From contig CAZBWS010000009.1 in NCBI GenBank assembly GCA_964495705.1, positions 1 to 43,596 on the forward strand: DNA of 43,596 nucleotides. The letters are read 5' to 3'. The notes beneath the pieces are model-generated. The model saw only the letters and a list, made by a program, of their open reading frames with translations. It made no database searches and was not told where the DNA came from. Position 1 is the stretch's first letter; each line of letters opens with the position of its first letter. A program made the translations under genes and the position numbers. Of this stretch, positions 25,231-32,896 are shown one piece after another. Origin of the DNA: CAZBWS01 sp964495705 (GTDB lineage Bacteria > Pseudomonadota > Gammaproteobacteria > HTCC5015).

Positions 25231-26562
25231 TTGAATTTAGCATTTAACGAGCAGCAGTTGAGTCGCACAGTAGAGTTAGCCCTAGACGAGGCGCGCAAGC
25301 AAGGGGCTGATCAGGCAGAAGCAGCGGTTAGTGGTTCCGACGGTGTGTCGGTGTCAGTGCGTCTAGGAGAGGTTGAAACCCTCGAGAAGGACCGCAGCCA
25401 ATCCATGGTGATTACTGTATATAAAAATGGCGCAAAGGGCACGGCAACCACCACAGATCTATCGGACGGCGCTGTCTGCTCAGCTGTTGCCTCTGCCTGC
25501 TCAATAGCGGGCTTCACCCAGGCAGATGATTGTGCAGGCTTGGCCGATGCAGAATTGATGGCGACAAACTATCCGCATTTGGATTTGCACCATCCCTGGC
25601 AAATAGATACTCCCGCAGCGATTGAATTAGCCCAACGCTGTGAAGCGGCAGCGAGAAGTTACGATGCGCGAATCACCAACTCCGAAGGCGCTAGTTTAAG
25701 CAGCCACGAGGGCGTAAGCGTCTACGGCAACTCCCATGGTTTTGTGGGTAGTTATGCGGGAACACGACATGGTCTAAGCTGTTCTGTGATCGCCAGTGAA
25801 GGCGACGATATGCAGCGTGATTACTGGTACAGCAGCTCACGTAATGCGGATAAGCTGTTAGACGCTGAATCTATCGGCCATATCGCTGCGAAGCGCAGTG
25901 TTGAGCGCTTACAGCCACGACAAGTGAAGACCCAATCGGCACCCGTTTTGTACAGCCCTGAAATGGCCCGTTCATTATTGGGCCATTTTATTGGTGCAAT
26001 CCGCGGCGGTTCTTTGTACCGCAAGGCGAGTTTTCTGTTGGATAAAAAAGGTGAACAACTCTTTCCCAGTTTTTTTCAGTTACAGGAGCACCCGCATATT
26101 CTCGGCGCCCTAGGTAGTGCGGCTTATGATTATGAAGGTGTGGCCACTCAGCAGCGCGAGTTGGTGAAAGACGGTGTTTTGCTGGATTATGTGCTAGATA
26201 GTTATTCTGCACGCAAGCTCGGCCTGCAAACTACGGCTAATGCTGGTGGGGTACGAAATCTTGAGTTGCAAGCGGGCACGCAAAGCTTTGATTCCTTATT
26301 GAAGAGTATGGATAAAGGCTTGTTGGTAACCGAAATGATGGGCTCTGGTGTTAACGGTATTACTGGAGATTACTCCCGAGGAGCGGCAGGCTTCTGGGTG
26401 GAAAATGGTGAAATTCAGTATCCTGTGGCAGAAATTACCGTGGCGGGTAACTTATTGGATATGTTTAAAAATATCGCCGCTATTGGCAGTGATATGAAAA
26501 CAGATGCGAATACGCGTACGCCTTCGATATTACTAGAGAGCCTGACTATAGCCGGCGGCTAA
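25231..26562 (+). CDS. pmbA: TldD partner protease subunit PmbA/TldE
   Basis: PmbA/TldE is the non-metal-binding partner of TldD. The 443-residue product shows the family segments EVETLEKDRSQSMVITVYKNGAKGTA and GLLVTEMMGSGVNGITGDYSRGAAGFWVENG, and it lacks the HExxxH motif, as expected. The start is TTG at 25231, preceded by a good purine-rich ribosome site (AGGGCGGAAG, 25216-25225); the in-frame upstream stretch to a TGA contains no ATG. It ends just before the second scaffold gap. It carries two copies of the dispersed motif. Confidence 0.95.
   Translation: MNLAFNEQQLSRTVELALDEARKQGADQAEAAVSGSDGVSVSVRLGEVETLEKDRSQSMVITVYKNGAKGTATTTDLSDGAVCSAVASACSIAGFTQADDCAGLADAELMATNYPHLDLHHPWQIDTPAAIELAQRCEAAARSYDARITNSEGASLSSHEGVSVYGNSHGFVGSYAGTRHGLSCSVIASEGDDMQRDYWYSSSRNADKLLDAESIGHIAAKRSVERLQPRQVKTQSAPVLYSPEMARSLLGHFIGAIRGGSLYRKASFLLDKKGEQLFPSFFQLQEHPHILGALGSAAYDYEGVATQQRELVKDGVLLDYVLDSYSARKLGLQTTANAGGVRNLELQAGTQSFDSLLKSMDKGLLVTEMMGSGVNGITGDYSRGAAGFWVENGEIQYPVAEITVAGNLLDMFKNIAAIGSDMKTDANTRTPSILLESLTIAGG
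25570..25578 (-). repeat. ATGCGGATA motif copy 9
   Basis: Exact minus-strand match inside pmbA; the sense strand reads Tyr-Pro-His in frame TAT CCG CAT. Confidence 0.65.
25844..25852 (+). repeat. ATGCGGATA motif copy 10
   Basis: Exact plus-strand match (AATGCGGATAAGCTG extended) inside pmbA, read Asn-Ala-Asp-Lys. Confidence 0.7.
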
Positions 26563-26569
26563 TGGCTAG

Positions 26570-26669
26570 NNNNNNNNNNNNNNNNNNNNNNNNNNNNNNN
26601 NNNNNNNNNNNNNNNNNNNNNNNNNNNNNNNNNNNNNNNNNNNNNNNNNNNNNNNNNNNNNNNNNNNNN
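26570..26669. other. Assembly gap, 100 N
   Basis: Exactly 100 N between the end of pmbA and the START-domain gene. Unlike the first gap, the flanks share no obvious overlap, so the missing length is unknown and sequence is truly absent. Confidence 0.95.
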
Positions 26670-27364
26670 GCATTAGGTAAATCGTTAAATCGTAGCTTTA
26701 ATACATCAGGGCTTTGAATAGGCAGTTCATTCACGCTAGATGTACGGTAGCGCCCACTGGCAAGTAGTCTTTGCATGCCCTCTAAGGTTTTTCTAGGGGC
26801 CATGGTGACAACCAAATTCAACAACCAATTGGGCAGTTTTCCGCCTGCGCGAAACTGAGACTGAAATTCTATTTCTACCCAGCCGTCCTCTAAAGGAGTG
26901 ATGTACCAATTATTGTTGAGCTGAGGGAGTCTAAGGTATTTTGGGTCTGCTTCATAAGGCTCCAAGCTATTAAAAGCATGGATGTGAACCGTACCATTGT
27001 TCTGGGTTTGTTGAATCTTGTGATCTACCAAGACATCGCGACCCTTAGCTGGCCATATGCCATTAAAAGCCATATAAACTAACCTAGGTTGCCCCTCTAT
27101 TACTCGAGTCTGAGCTGTATTGCATTGATACACCCATTCTGGGTAGCTCTCAATATCCATGAGTAGAGCAATAGTATCTAAAGCTGTATTAGGAACTTGC
27201 ATGACGCCGCGAAAGGCCTTAATTGGCTGGCCCTCGATATGCCGAGTATAGAGGGCGATATCACCACGTTTCTGTGGCTTGTTTTCGGGTACCCAGCTGG
27301 ACGCCATGCTGCCCTTGCTGGTACATAGTATAAAAAATATCGCTAAAGTATAGGAGAGTTTCAT
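26670..27364 (-). CDS. Exported START-domain (lipid-binding fold) protein, 3' end in gap
   Basis: The visible 231 residues begin with a signal peptide (MKLSYTLAIFFILCTSKGSMA) and continue as a START/SRPBCC-type domain: VMQVPNTALDTIALLMDIESYPEWVYQC, the segment VYMAFNGIWPAKGRDVL, and the C-terminal helix APRKTLEGMQRLLASGRY. This matches the START-domain periplasmic proteins found in many gammaproteobacteria, which bind hydrophobic ligands; the ligand is unknown. The gene runs into the N gap and its stop is not seen, but the domain is nearly complete. A decayed paralogue lies directly upstream. Confidence 0.85.
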
Positions 27365-27412
27365 CCCTGATTGCTGAACCCTGATTATCGTTTGAGCCTA
27401 TGCTAAGCGGAG

Positions 27413-27661
27413 TCACTCGGTACTGCGAGGTCCATAAGCGCCAGTATCTAGCATTTTGCGCATCTCTTTTAAGGTACGTCAAGGCACTTATACAATGCCT
27501 TTGAATGCCTTGACTGAATGGCCCTCTACCGCACTGACAAAGGTAGAAACCTCGCCTACCTTTTTGGGGCTGCGTTTGACCTTCCAGTCAAATTCATAAG
27601 CTTGTGCATAAGAGCCAAGCAAAAGAAGTGCGCTAAAAATCACAGTGTTCAGTTTTTGCAT
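27413..27661 (-). pseudogene. Decayed START-domain paralogue
   Basis: From the ATG at 27659-27661 the frame encodes a signal peptide and a 57-residue N-terminus ending VEGHSVKAFKGIV, closely resembling the neighbouring START gene's IEGQPIKAFRGVM, and then stops (TAA, 27488-27490). The intact neighbour has Gln-Val-Pro next; here the frame reads stop-Val-Pro, consistent with CAA changed to TAA. After one more stop the same frame continues RTLKEMRKMLDTGAYG, which resembles the neighbour's C-terminal helix RKTLEGMQRLLASGRY. The middle of the domain, roughly 130 residues, has been deleted in frame. A tandem START duplicate has therefore decayed. Confidence 0.75.
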
Positions 27662-27689
27662 AAGCAGTTTTAATGATTTGCTTTAATAA

Positions 27690-27704
27690 TAGGTCTGAGA
27701 CCTA
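27690..27704 (-). terminator. Possible weak terminator after glutathione peroxidase
   Basis: The palindrome TAGGTCT (27690-27696) and AGACCTA (27698-27704) lies 20 bases past the peroxidase stop and on the minus strand is followed by TTATTAAAG. The stem is short with almost no loop, so termination strength is doubtful. Confidence 0.3.
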
Positions 27705-27724
27705 GTTTTGGCAAGCGCAGGGGC

Positions 27725-28207
27725 CTATATCAGCAGCTTCGCAATGTCTGCATCTATGCTCTCAGGTTTGGTCGTCGGGGCATAGCGTTTAATCGGTTTA
27801 CCGTCGGAGTCGAGTAGAAATTTAGTGAAGTTCCATTTAATGCGTTGGCCTAGCGTGCCAGGCAATTCGGCTTTGAGGTACTTAAATATATCGTGGGTGC
27901 CTGATCCATTAACTTCTATCTTCTCAAAGATAGGGAAGCTAACGCCATAGTTGATTAAGCAAGTCTCGGATATTTCTTTTTCTCCCCCAGGTTCTTGGCC
28001 GCCAAACTGATTGCAAGGGAAGCCCAAGATCATCAAGCCCTTGTCTTGATATTTCTTGTACAGCGTCTCTAGGCCTTCGTACTGGGGAGTTAGACCGCAT
28101 TTACTTGCCGTGTTGACGACCAAGATGACCTTGCCTTGGTATTGTTGCATAAGCACTTGCTTGCCCTGCAACGTATTGGCAGACATAGGGTAAAACTCAT
28201 TGTTCAT
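27725..28207 (-). CDS. Glutathione peroxidase family protein (Cys type)
   Basis: The 160-residue protein reduces peroxides, most likely using thioredoxin or glutathione. The active-site Cys37 (NTASKCGLT), Gln71 (FGGQEP), the FPCNQF segment with a possible resolving Cys65, and the KWNFTKFLL motif with catalytic Trp and Asn are present. It lacks selenocysteine. It is the BtuE/GPx-type small enzyme with no signal peptide, so cytosolic. It lies 16 bases after licD in the same direction and may be co-transcribed with that cassette although the function differs. Confidence 0.93.
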   Translation of the reverse strand: MNNEFYPMSANTLQGKQVLMQQYQGKVILVVNTASKCGLTPQYEGLETLYKKYQDKGLMILGFPCNQFGGQEPGGEKEISETCLINYGVSFPIFEKIEVNGSGTHDIFKYLKAELPGTLGQRIKWNFTKFLLDSDGKPIKRYAPTTKPESIDADIAKLLI

Positions 28208-28223
28208 TTTTTAAATCCTAAAG

Positions 28224-28997
28224 TCATTGCGTAAATTCTATACTGTGCGCATGGATGGTGCGTTTAGCCTCTGGCGGTAACTGTCGATAGTCAAAGCTAT
28301 AAATGGCATCGAGATAGTGGCTAGGATTGCGTGGAGCGGGAAAGCGATACCCTTCAAAGCCAATATTGCTAAGGGGGAATACCTCTGCAATGTCGAAGCT
28401 TGCTGCGACATCGGGCATTTCGCCACCGTAGATGATCTTACTCTCATCGCTGTCCCAGCCTTGATGCTGCTGTTGGAGGTGGTCAAGTAATATCGATCTT
28501 TGCCTCGGGTTGTCTTTGCCTCCGGGAGTATGCAGGCTGATAGCAGAGACACTTCGTATCTGCGCCAGTGTTTTTTCGTAGAAGTTCAAAGCCTCAGTGT
28601 TGTTATTAATTGTCAGCATAGGAAAAATATCAATAAACACACCTTGGTGGTAATTGACGTGAGTATTTTTTTCATGAAACTCGACAATGCTAGCTTTGTT
28701 GGAGCGCAACTTGATGTAGTCGAATTTAAAGCTGGGATCGGTTGTCGAAGTTTGAAAAAAAAGCTGATCGGAAAAGCTGCCCTCAGCCATGCTCAGCAAC
28801 TTTTTGTAGTCCTCTAGGGGCATGGATAGATCAATATCATCATCCCAGGGAATAAAGCCTTGATGGCGCACAGCGCCGAGCAGGCTGCCAGAGTCTAGCC
28901 AGTATTGTAGCTGGTGTTTTTTGCACAACTCATCGAACTCAATCAACATATCAAGCATGATTAGCTGTGCCTTACGTAGTACTGCAGGCTCTATCAT
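28224..28997 (-). CDS. LicD family phosphotransferase
   Basis: The 257-residue protein has the LicD signature LDSGSLLGAVRHQGFIPWDDDIDL, with the paired aspartates DDDID (about residues 53-57) that bind metal in this nucleotidyltransferase-fold family. LicD enzymes transfer phosphocholine or other phospho-alcohols from a CDP carrier to surface glycans. The sequence has no signal peptide; action at the cytosolic face on a glycan precursor is inferred. Its ATG overlaps the aminotransferase stop in ATGA, so it is coupled to the two upstream genes. A LicD with a cytidylyltransferase-containing partner suggests it uses a CDP donor made by this operon; no choline genes are seen. Confidence 0.88.
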   Translation of the reverse strand: MIEPAVLRKAQLIMLDMLIEFDELCKKHQLQYWLDSGSLLGAVRHQGFIPWDDDIDLSMPLEDYKKLLSMAEGSFSDQLFFQTSTTDPSFKFDYIKLRSNKASIVEFHEKNTHVNYHQGVFIDIFPMLTINNNTEALNFYEKTLAQIRSVSAISLHTPGGKDNPRQRSILLDHLQQQHQGWDSDESKIIYGGEMPDVAASFDIAEVFPLSNIGFEGYRFPAPRNPSHYLDAIYSFDYRQLPPEAKRTIHAHSIEFTQ

Positions 28998-30076
28998 GAC
29001 GCTCTAGTAATGCCGTAGTAGTCGTGTAGGGCGTCGATTAAAATGTCGGTGTATTCATTGGTCATCTCCCCCATGTGCGACACTCGGAAAATCAGATCGC
29101 GTTCTGCCCCCCCATTAGGGCAAACCATTACTTTATATTTTGACTCCAAATCATTGACGATATCCATGGCTGACTTGCCATCAGTAGGGCTTAATGTAGT
29201 CATCGCATTGGGCATGTAAGGAGAGTATTCCTTCAATGGCAGAGCTTTAATATTGCTCCTGAAATACTCGGCAACTTCTTTGGCTTTGTTGATACTTTGT
29301 TCAATGCCGCCGCGCTCAATAATTTGGTCTAGCCTCGCTTTGAGCTGCAACATAATAGTGACCGCTGGTGTATAGGGTGTTTGCCCGCGCTCACCATTAC
29401 TTAAATAGCTTTTGAAGTTGAAGTACAGATTATTGATGTCTTGTAGTTTTTGGATGGCGGCGGGGGCTAGTATCACCATCGTTAATCCTGGAGGTAGAGC
29501 TAGGCCCTTCTGAGCACTGGCGATAACCACATCAATGTTCGATTGCTGCATGTCCAAGGTATCTGTGACTAGCATAGAAATAGCATCGACGATGTAGAGC
29601 AGTTGGTTTTTAACTGCATAGCGCCCCATTGCATTTAGATCATATAGATGGCCAATAGAGGTTTCGTGGGCGTTAACAACGAGTGCTGAATAGTTATTCT
29701 TAGGCGCTAGTTGTTCAATGTCGCTTAGATTTGTGTCTTTAATTTTAAAGTCAGTGTGAGGGATGTTATGAGTATCGCAGATACTTACAAAGCGCCCACC
29801 AAAACCACCGCCATTGACGACTAAGGCGTTATCATTCTCGGATAGCAAATTCATGATGGCGCTTTCCATGCCTGCGGTACCTGATGCCGTCAGGAAGACA
29901 ACTTTGGAGCCTTCGGGTGCATTTACCATCTCAAGCAGGCCACGTTCACAGTCGAAGGTAATATCGGAAAAGGCTTGGTTTCTAAAGTAGGGGGTTTGTT
30001 GGGCGCCTAGCTTTAATATCTCTTCAGACATTTTGACAGGGCCAGGGGTAAAGATGGCATAGTCTTGATAAATCAT
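28994..30076 (-). CDS. Class V PLP-dependent aminotransferase (AGAT/AEPT-like)
   Basis: This 360-residue fold-type I aminotransferase begins with the family-typical FTPGPVKMSEEIL, has the phosphate-binding TASGTAGMES (residues 63-72), Asp164 in VDAISML and the PLP Schiff-base lysine Lys190 in SAQKGLALPPG. The family includes alanine-glyoxylate, serine-pyruvate and 2-aminoethylphosphonate transaminases. In this operon it probably installs an amino group on the small molecule that is CDP-activated and passed to LicD. The substrate is inferred; no PEP mutase or phosphonopyruvate decarboxylase is visible nearby to prove a phosphonate. It overlaps both neighbours by 4 bases (ATGA). Confidence 0.85.
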   Translation of the reverse strand: MIYQDYAIFTPGPVKMSEEILKLGAQQTPYFRNQAFSDITFDCERGLLEMVNAPEGSKVVFLTASGTAGMESAIMNLLSENDNALVVNGGGFGGRFVSICDTHNIPHTDFKIKDTNLSDIEQLAPKNNYSALVVNAHETSIGHLYDLNAMGRYAVKNQLLYIVDAISMLVTDTLDMQQSNIDVVIASAQKGLALPPGLTMVILAPAAIQKLQDINNLYFNFKSYLSNGERGQTPYTPAVTIMLQLKARLDQIIERGGIEQSINKAKEVAEYFRSNIKALPLKEYSPYMPNAMTTLSPTDGKSAMDIVNDLESKYKVMVCPNGGAERDLIFRVSHMGEMTNEYTDILIDALHDYYGITRAS

Positions 30077-31398
30077 GTTTTTGCTTTTTCCTTCTCTTTT
30101 AGCTTTCTTTCGTTGTATTCCAACAAAACCCGATTAATACTGATCATGTCTTTGGGGGATAACATTTTAGATTTTCGTTTACCACGTTGAATCAGCGAGG
30201 CAAATTCGGCAATCATATAACGCAGGCCACAGCCATTAAACTCGTAGTTATAGGTCTGGCTTTTGTTTTCATCTTCAAAGCGCACATGAAATTGCTTGGT
30301 CAGCCACCAAGGTGCGGGGATGTATACATAGCCTTTTGTGCCAGAGATGACAGCGTTGCCCTCAGATTTAATGCCTGTCGCAACATTGGAGATGCCGATG
30401 GCTCCCTCTTTATGTTTGCTAATAATGATATTAGAAACATCATAGCCTTGAGTACCCTGGTCGAAAAATGTGATCTTCTTGCTTTTACCTAGCACTTTAT
30501 TAATTAATAAAGAGGGGTAGGACGCTAGAATATTGGTCGCACCTTGCGCCATAAACGTATCGGGGTAGTCTTTTTCTTTATATAGTGAAGTGCGTGTTGC
30601 ACGAACCTCTTTAATATCACCAATAATTCCCTTGTCTAATTCGCTTAATAGCTGATTAAACGCCGGAAGAAAGGCGGTCTTTAGGGCTGATAGCAGTAAC
30701 ACCTTTTGCTTTTTGGCAATGGCTAGCAACTCAACGAGTTCACTCTTATGCAAGGCAAGAGGGCTCTCGCACAATACATGTTTGTTTGCGAGCAAGGCTT
30801 TTTTAATTAAAGGGTAGTGTTCTTTTAGTGCAGTATCAATATACACAGCAACAATACTGGTATCTAAAAACTCATCATAAACATCATGCCCAAAATGAAT
30901 GCTGGGACTATTTTTTGTATAGGCTTTTAAAGCCGGTAAATCAGAAGAGTAGATGCGGTTAATACTTAAGCTTGGAACGTGCTTGGCTTCTTCAATAAAG
31001 GCGTCGGTATCACGGCCTAGACCGACAATGCCAAGTTTAATGAGCTCGAAATTATCCTCCCTAAGGGAAGTGCTAGAAATGCCTTCGGTACGCGGCAGAT
31101 ACTCGACGTGAGTGTATTCATTAAGATAGTCAAAAGCCCCAACCCAGTCATCACCAATAGCAAAAATATCGACATTATATTTGACCATGTCTTCGGCTTT
31201 TTGCTTCTTGCTGGTCTCCACAATCACCTGGTCAACAAAGTTCAAAGCCTCGACGGCTTGCATACGTTTTTTGGTGCTTTCAATAACATTCAGCTTGCCG
31301 CGAGAACGGTCATAGTTCTCGTCGGTTACACCCACTATTAGGTAATCCCCCAGTGCCTTTGCACGCTCTAATATACGTAAGTGGCCTTTGTGGAGCAT
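30073..31398 (-). CDS. Cytidylyltransferase / Gfo-Idh-MocA oxidoreductase fusion
   Basis: Two domains are fused. Residues 1-115 match TagD-type glycerol-3-phosphate cytidylyltransferases: HKGH (residues 3-6, the HxGH site) and RTEGISSTSLRE (103-114). Residues 121-441 form a Gfo/Idh/MocA dehydrogenase: Rossmann GLG (126-128), HVLCESPLA (207-215) and a C-terminal alpha/beta domain. The usual catalytic EKP triplet reads ESP (211-213), so the lysine is missing. The ATG at 31398 lies inside the first conserved strand: the frame upstream encodes KKVIITYGTFD, which is part of the domain. The true start is therefore probably between 31417 and 31455, with no ATG, GTG or TTG there before the TAA at 31456-31458; a rare ATC start or a sequence error is needed. 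The product would make a CDP-linked intermediate for the next two genes. Confidence 0.85.
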   Translation of the reverse strand: MLHKGHLRILERAKALGDYLIVGVTDENYDRSRGKLNVIESTKKRMQAVEALNFVDQVIVETSKKQKAEDMVKYNVDIFAIGDDWVGAFDYLNEYTHVEYLPRTEGISSTSLREDNFELIKLGIVGLGRDTDAFIEEAKHVPSLSINRIYSSDLPALKAYTKNSPSIHFGHDVYDEFLDTSIVAVYIDTALKEHYPLIKKALLANKHVLCESPLALHKSELVELLAIAKKQKVLLLSALKTAFLPAFNQLLSELDKGIIGDIKEVRATRTSLYKEKDYPDTFMAQGATNILASYPSLLINKVLGKSKKITFFDQGTQGYDVSNIIISKHKEGAIGISNVATGIKSEGNAVISGTKGYVYIPAPWWLTKQFHVRFEDENKSQTYNYEFNGCGLRYMIAEFASLIQRGKRKSKMLSPKDMISINRVLLEYNERKLKEKEKAKT

Positions 31399-31549
31399 AT
31401 CGAATGTTCCATAGGTGATGATTACTTTCTTGCTTCCGCTTTGGATGTCGATGATTTAGTCCAGTATCTGTTTATATAGCCGACGATATCCCCTTAGATG
31501 GCCAGCTGGACTGCCATTGTATGTAATTTTGAGGTGTTTTGCACAGGGT

Positions 31550-31558
31550 ATGCGGATA
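31550..31558 (+). repeat. ATGCGGATA motif copy 11 (intergenic)
   Basis: Exact plus-strand match, followed by TGCTG, in the gap between the solute-binding protein gene and the fusion gene. A non-coding copy shows that the motif is not a by-product of protein sequence. Confidence 0.7.
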
Positions 31559-31573
31559 TGCTGCTTGTACAGC

Positions 31574-32293
31574 TTATTTCAAATACTCGTCGCTGATTTG
31601 TTTGAGGCGCCCGTTCAGCATTAATTGAATAAAACCGCTGTTGAAGGCAGAAACAAGGTCTTTGCTGTTGGGGTTTATTAGTGGGAAAGCGATATAGAAG
31701 GGTTTGAATTCAATAGCGCTAGATGAAACCAGGTAATCATCAATATTTTTGCCCTGACTATTTAAAATAGTCTCTGCCACTCTGCGTTCAATTACACAAA
31801 TATCAATTCTATTCTTCTCTAAAAGAGCAAGGTTGTGTGTGTCGTTCTTGGCATATGTTTTGACAATATCAGTGGTATTGTCAATCCAATCTGAGTTGGA
31901 ATAGCCACGCACTACACCAAATATCTTGTCCTTGATATGAGTATCTTGCTCAGACTGTTTTTTACGTAGCAGTATTAATTCACTGCCATACAGCGGAGCT
32001 GAAAACAGTAGTGCATCTAAACGTGCTGGCGAAGAGTAAATAGGCGCGATAGCATCGTAGCGCCCTTTTTCTGCATCATCTAAGGCGCGCTTCCATGGTA
32101 TAAACGAGACTTTGGTTTTAATGCCCGACAGGGCAAAGGCCTGATTCATGACCTCGCGGGTGAAGTCGGTGGGTGCGGCTTCATTAGTATAAGGTGGCCA
32201 ATGGGTTGACACTACGCGGATTGAGTCACCCGCATAGCTGATTGTTGAGAAATATAATAGTGCAAACAATATAAATAGTTGTTTGGCGTTCAT
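31574..32293 (-). CDS. Periplasmic solute-binding protein, family 3
   Basis: The 239-residue protein starts with a signal peptide (cleavage likely after ISYA) and continues as a small family 3 extracellular solute-binding protein: VVSTHWPPYTN, FTREVMNQAFALSGIKTKVSFIPWKRAL, the AIAPIYSSPARLDALLFSAPLYGSELILL hinge region and GVVRGYSNSDW. These proteins bind amino acids or act as orphan sensors of small molecules. No ABC permease or ATPase is adjacent, so it is an orphan. It is upstream of and co-directional with the fusion gene at a distance of about 120 bases; a functional link is not shown. Confidence 0.85.
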   Translation of the reverse strand: MNAKQLFILFALLYFSTISYAGDSIRVVSTHWPPYTNEAAPTDFTREVMNQAFALSGIKTKVSFIPWKRALDDAEKGRYDAIAPIYSSPARLDALLFSAPLYGSELILLRKKQSEQDTHIKDKIFGVVRGYSNSDWIDNTTDIVKTYAKNDTHNLALLEKNRIDICVIERRVAETILNSQGKNIDDYLVSSSAIEFKPFYIAFPLINPNSKDLVSAFNSGFIQLMLNGRLKQISDEYLK

Positions 32294-32482
32294 AGCTCGA
32301 CACCCTGTACAAGAAGGTTCAGTATCATCTCAATTAATGAAATTGTCAAAAAAACGGCGCTTATTTCCAACCCTGTAGCCATTTGCTGTTTAGGGGCTTT
32401 TGGGGGCTAATTGGATTCATTAACTTTTCGCTAATGTGAATTGTGAGTAGGACGTCTCCGCCTTGCTTGCCAAATCGTCACG

Positions 32483-32632
32483 TCAATGCACAAGGTCTTT
32501 AAACTCAAGCTCGCTAAGGGTCGAAGTATATTCTTGGTAGTCATAGGCCAGCCCACAGTACTCCAGCGCCCAGCGTGCTTTCTTGGTCCAGGGGGAGAAT
32601 GATTCGCCTATTAGGAGTAGCTTGGCTTGCAT
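32483..32632 (-). pseudogene. Glutathione S-transferase N-terminal remnant
   Basis: The 49-codon frame from the ATG at 32630-32632 encodes a thioredoxin-fold start typical of glutathione S-transferases: KLLLIGESFSPWTKKARWALEYCGL, followed by YDYQEY, and stops at 32483-32485. The C-terminal helical domain (another 150 or more residues) is absent and no continuation is visible in any frame in the next 180 bases. I read it as a 3'-deleted gene remnant in the non-coding stretch between the binding-protein gene and the Mrp operon. Confidence 0.65.
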
Positions 32633-32649
32633 GGGGAGACCTTGTGGGT

Positions 32650-32658
32650 ATGCGGATA
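32650..32658 (+). repeat. ATGCGGATA motif copy 12 (intergenic)
   Basis: Exact plus-strand match between the GST remnant and the REP-like element, outside any coding sequence. Confidence 0.7.
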
Positions 32659-32676
32659 GTTTGAAAGGCTACATAC

Positions 32677-32775
32677 AGGTTGGGTTAGGCGTTTGCCGTA
32701 ACCCAGCTGGCGGGGGTTGAGGGTTGTGGAATGTTTTAGGTATCGCTGTTGGGTTTCGTGAATTCAACCCAACCT
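32677..32775. repeat. REP-like / small MITE-like element with two hairpins
   Basis: The ends are a 10-bp perfect inverted repeat, AGGTTGGGTT (32677-32686) and AACCCAACCT (32766-32775). Each end also forms its own hairpin: TGGGTT/AACCCA (32681-32686, 32700-32705) and GTTGGGTT/AACCCAAC (32748-32755, 32766-32773). Elements ending in AGGTTGGGTT with internal GTTTGCCGTAACCCA are widespread extragenic repeats in bacteria, probably of REP or MITE type. Only one copy is in the window. Confidence 0.65.
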
Positions 32776-32896
32776 ACGCGAGAGGTTTTTTTGCCCAGCT
32801 TACGAGCTGGCTCGGCGAGGGATCATGGAGTTGTTATTGTATACGGTTGTTACAGGCTTTGCATAGTAACGCCAGCAGAGGCTGTTTTAAGTTGAA

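Larger units (their letters stand above)
32294..32896. other. 603-base gene-poor stretch before the Mrp operon end
   Basis: This region has no intact gene. It contains an A/T-rich 5' region of the solute-binding protein gene (32294-32360), unassigned sequence to 32482, the GST remnant, a dispersed-motif copy at 32650 and a REP-like double hairpin at 32677-32775. The last 120 bases have no recognisable element. Confidence 0.7.

Noticed and set aside
26546..26669. Extension of the START frame through the N run into pmbA
   Set aside because: The frame across N is meaningless and the residues beyond it are antisense pmbA; the gene end is simply unknown.
32456..32482. Continuation of the GST frame past its stop
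   Set aside because: None of the three frames on the minus strand after 32483 shows GST-like sequence, so I did not call a frameshifted full gene.
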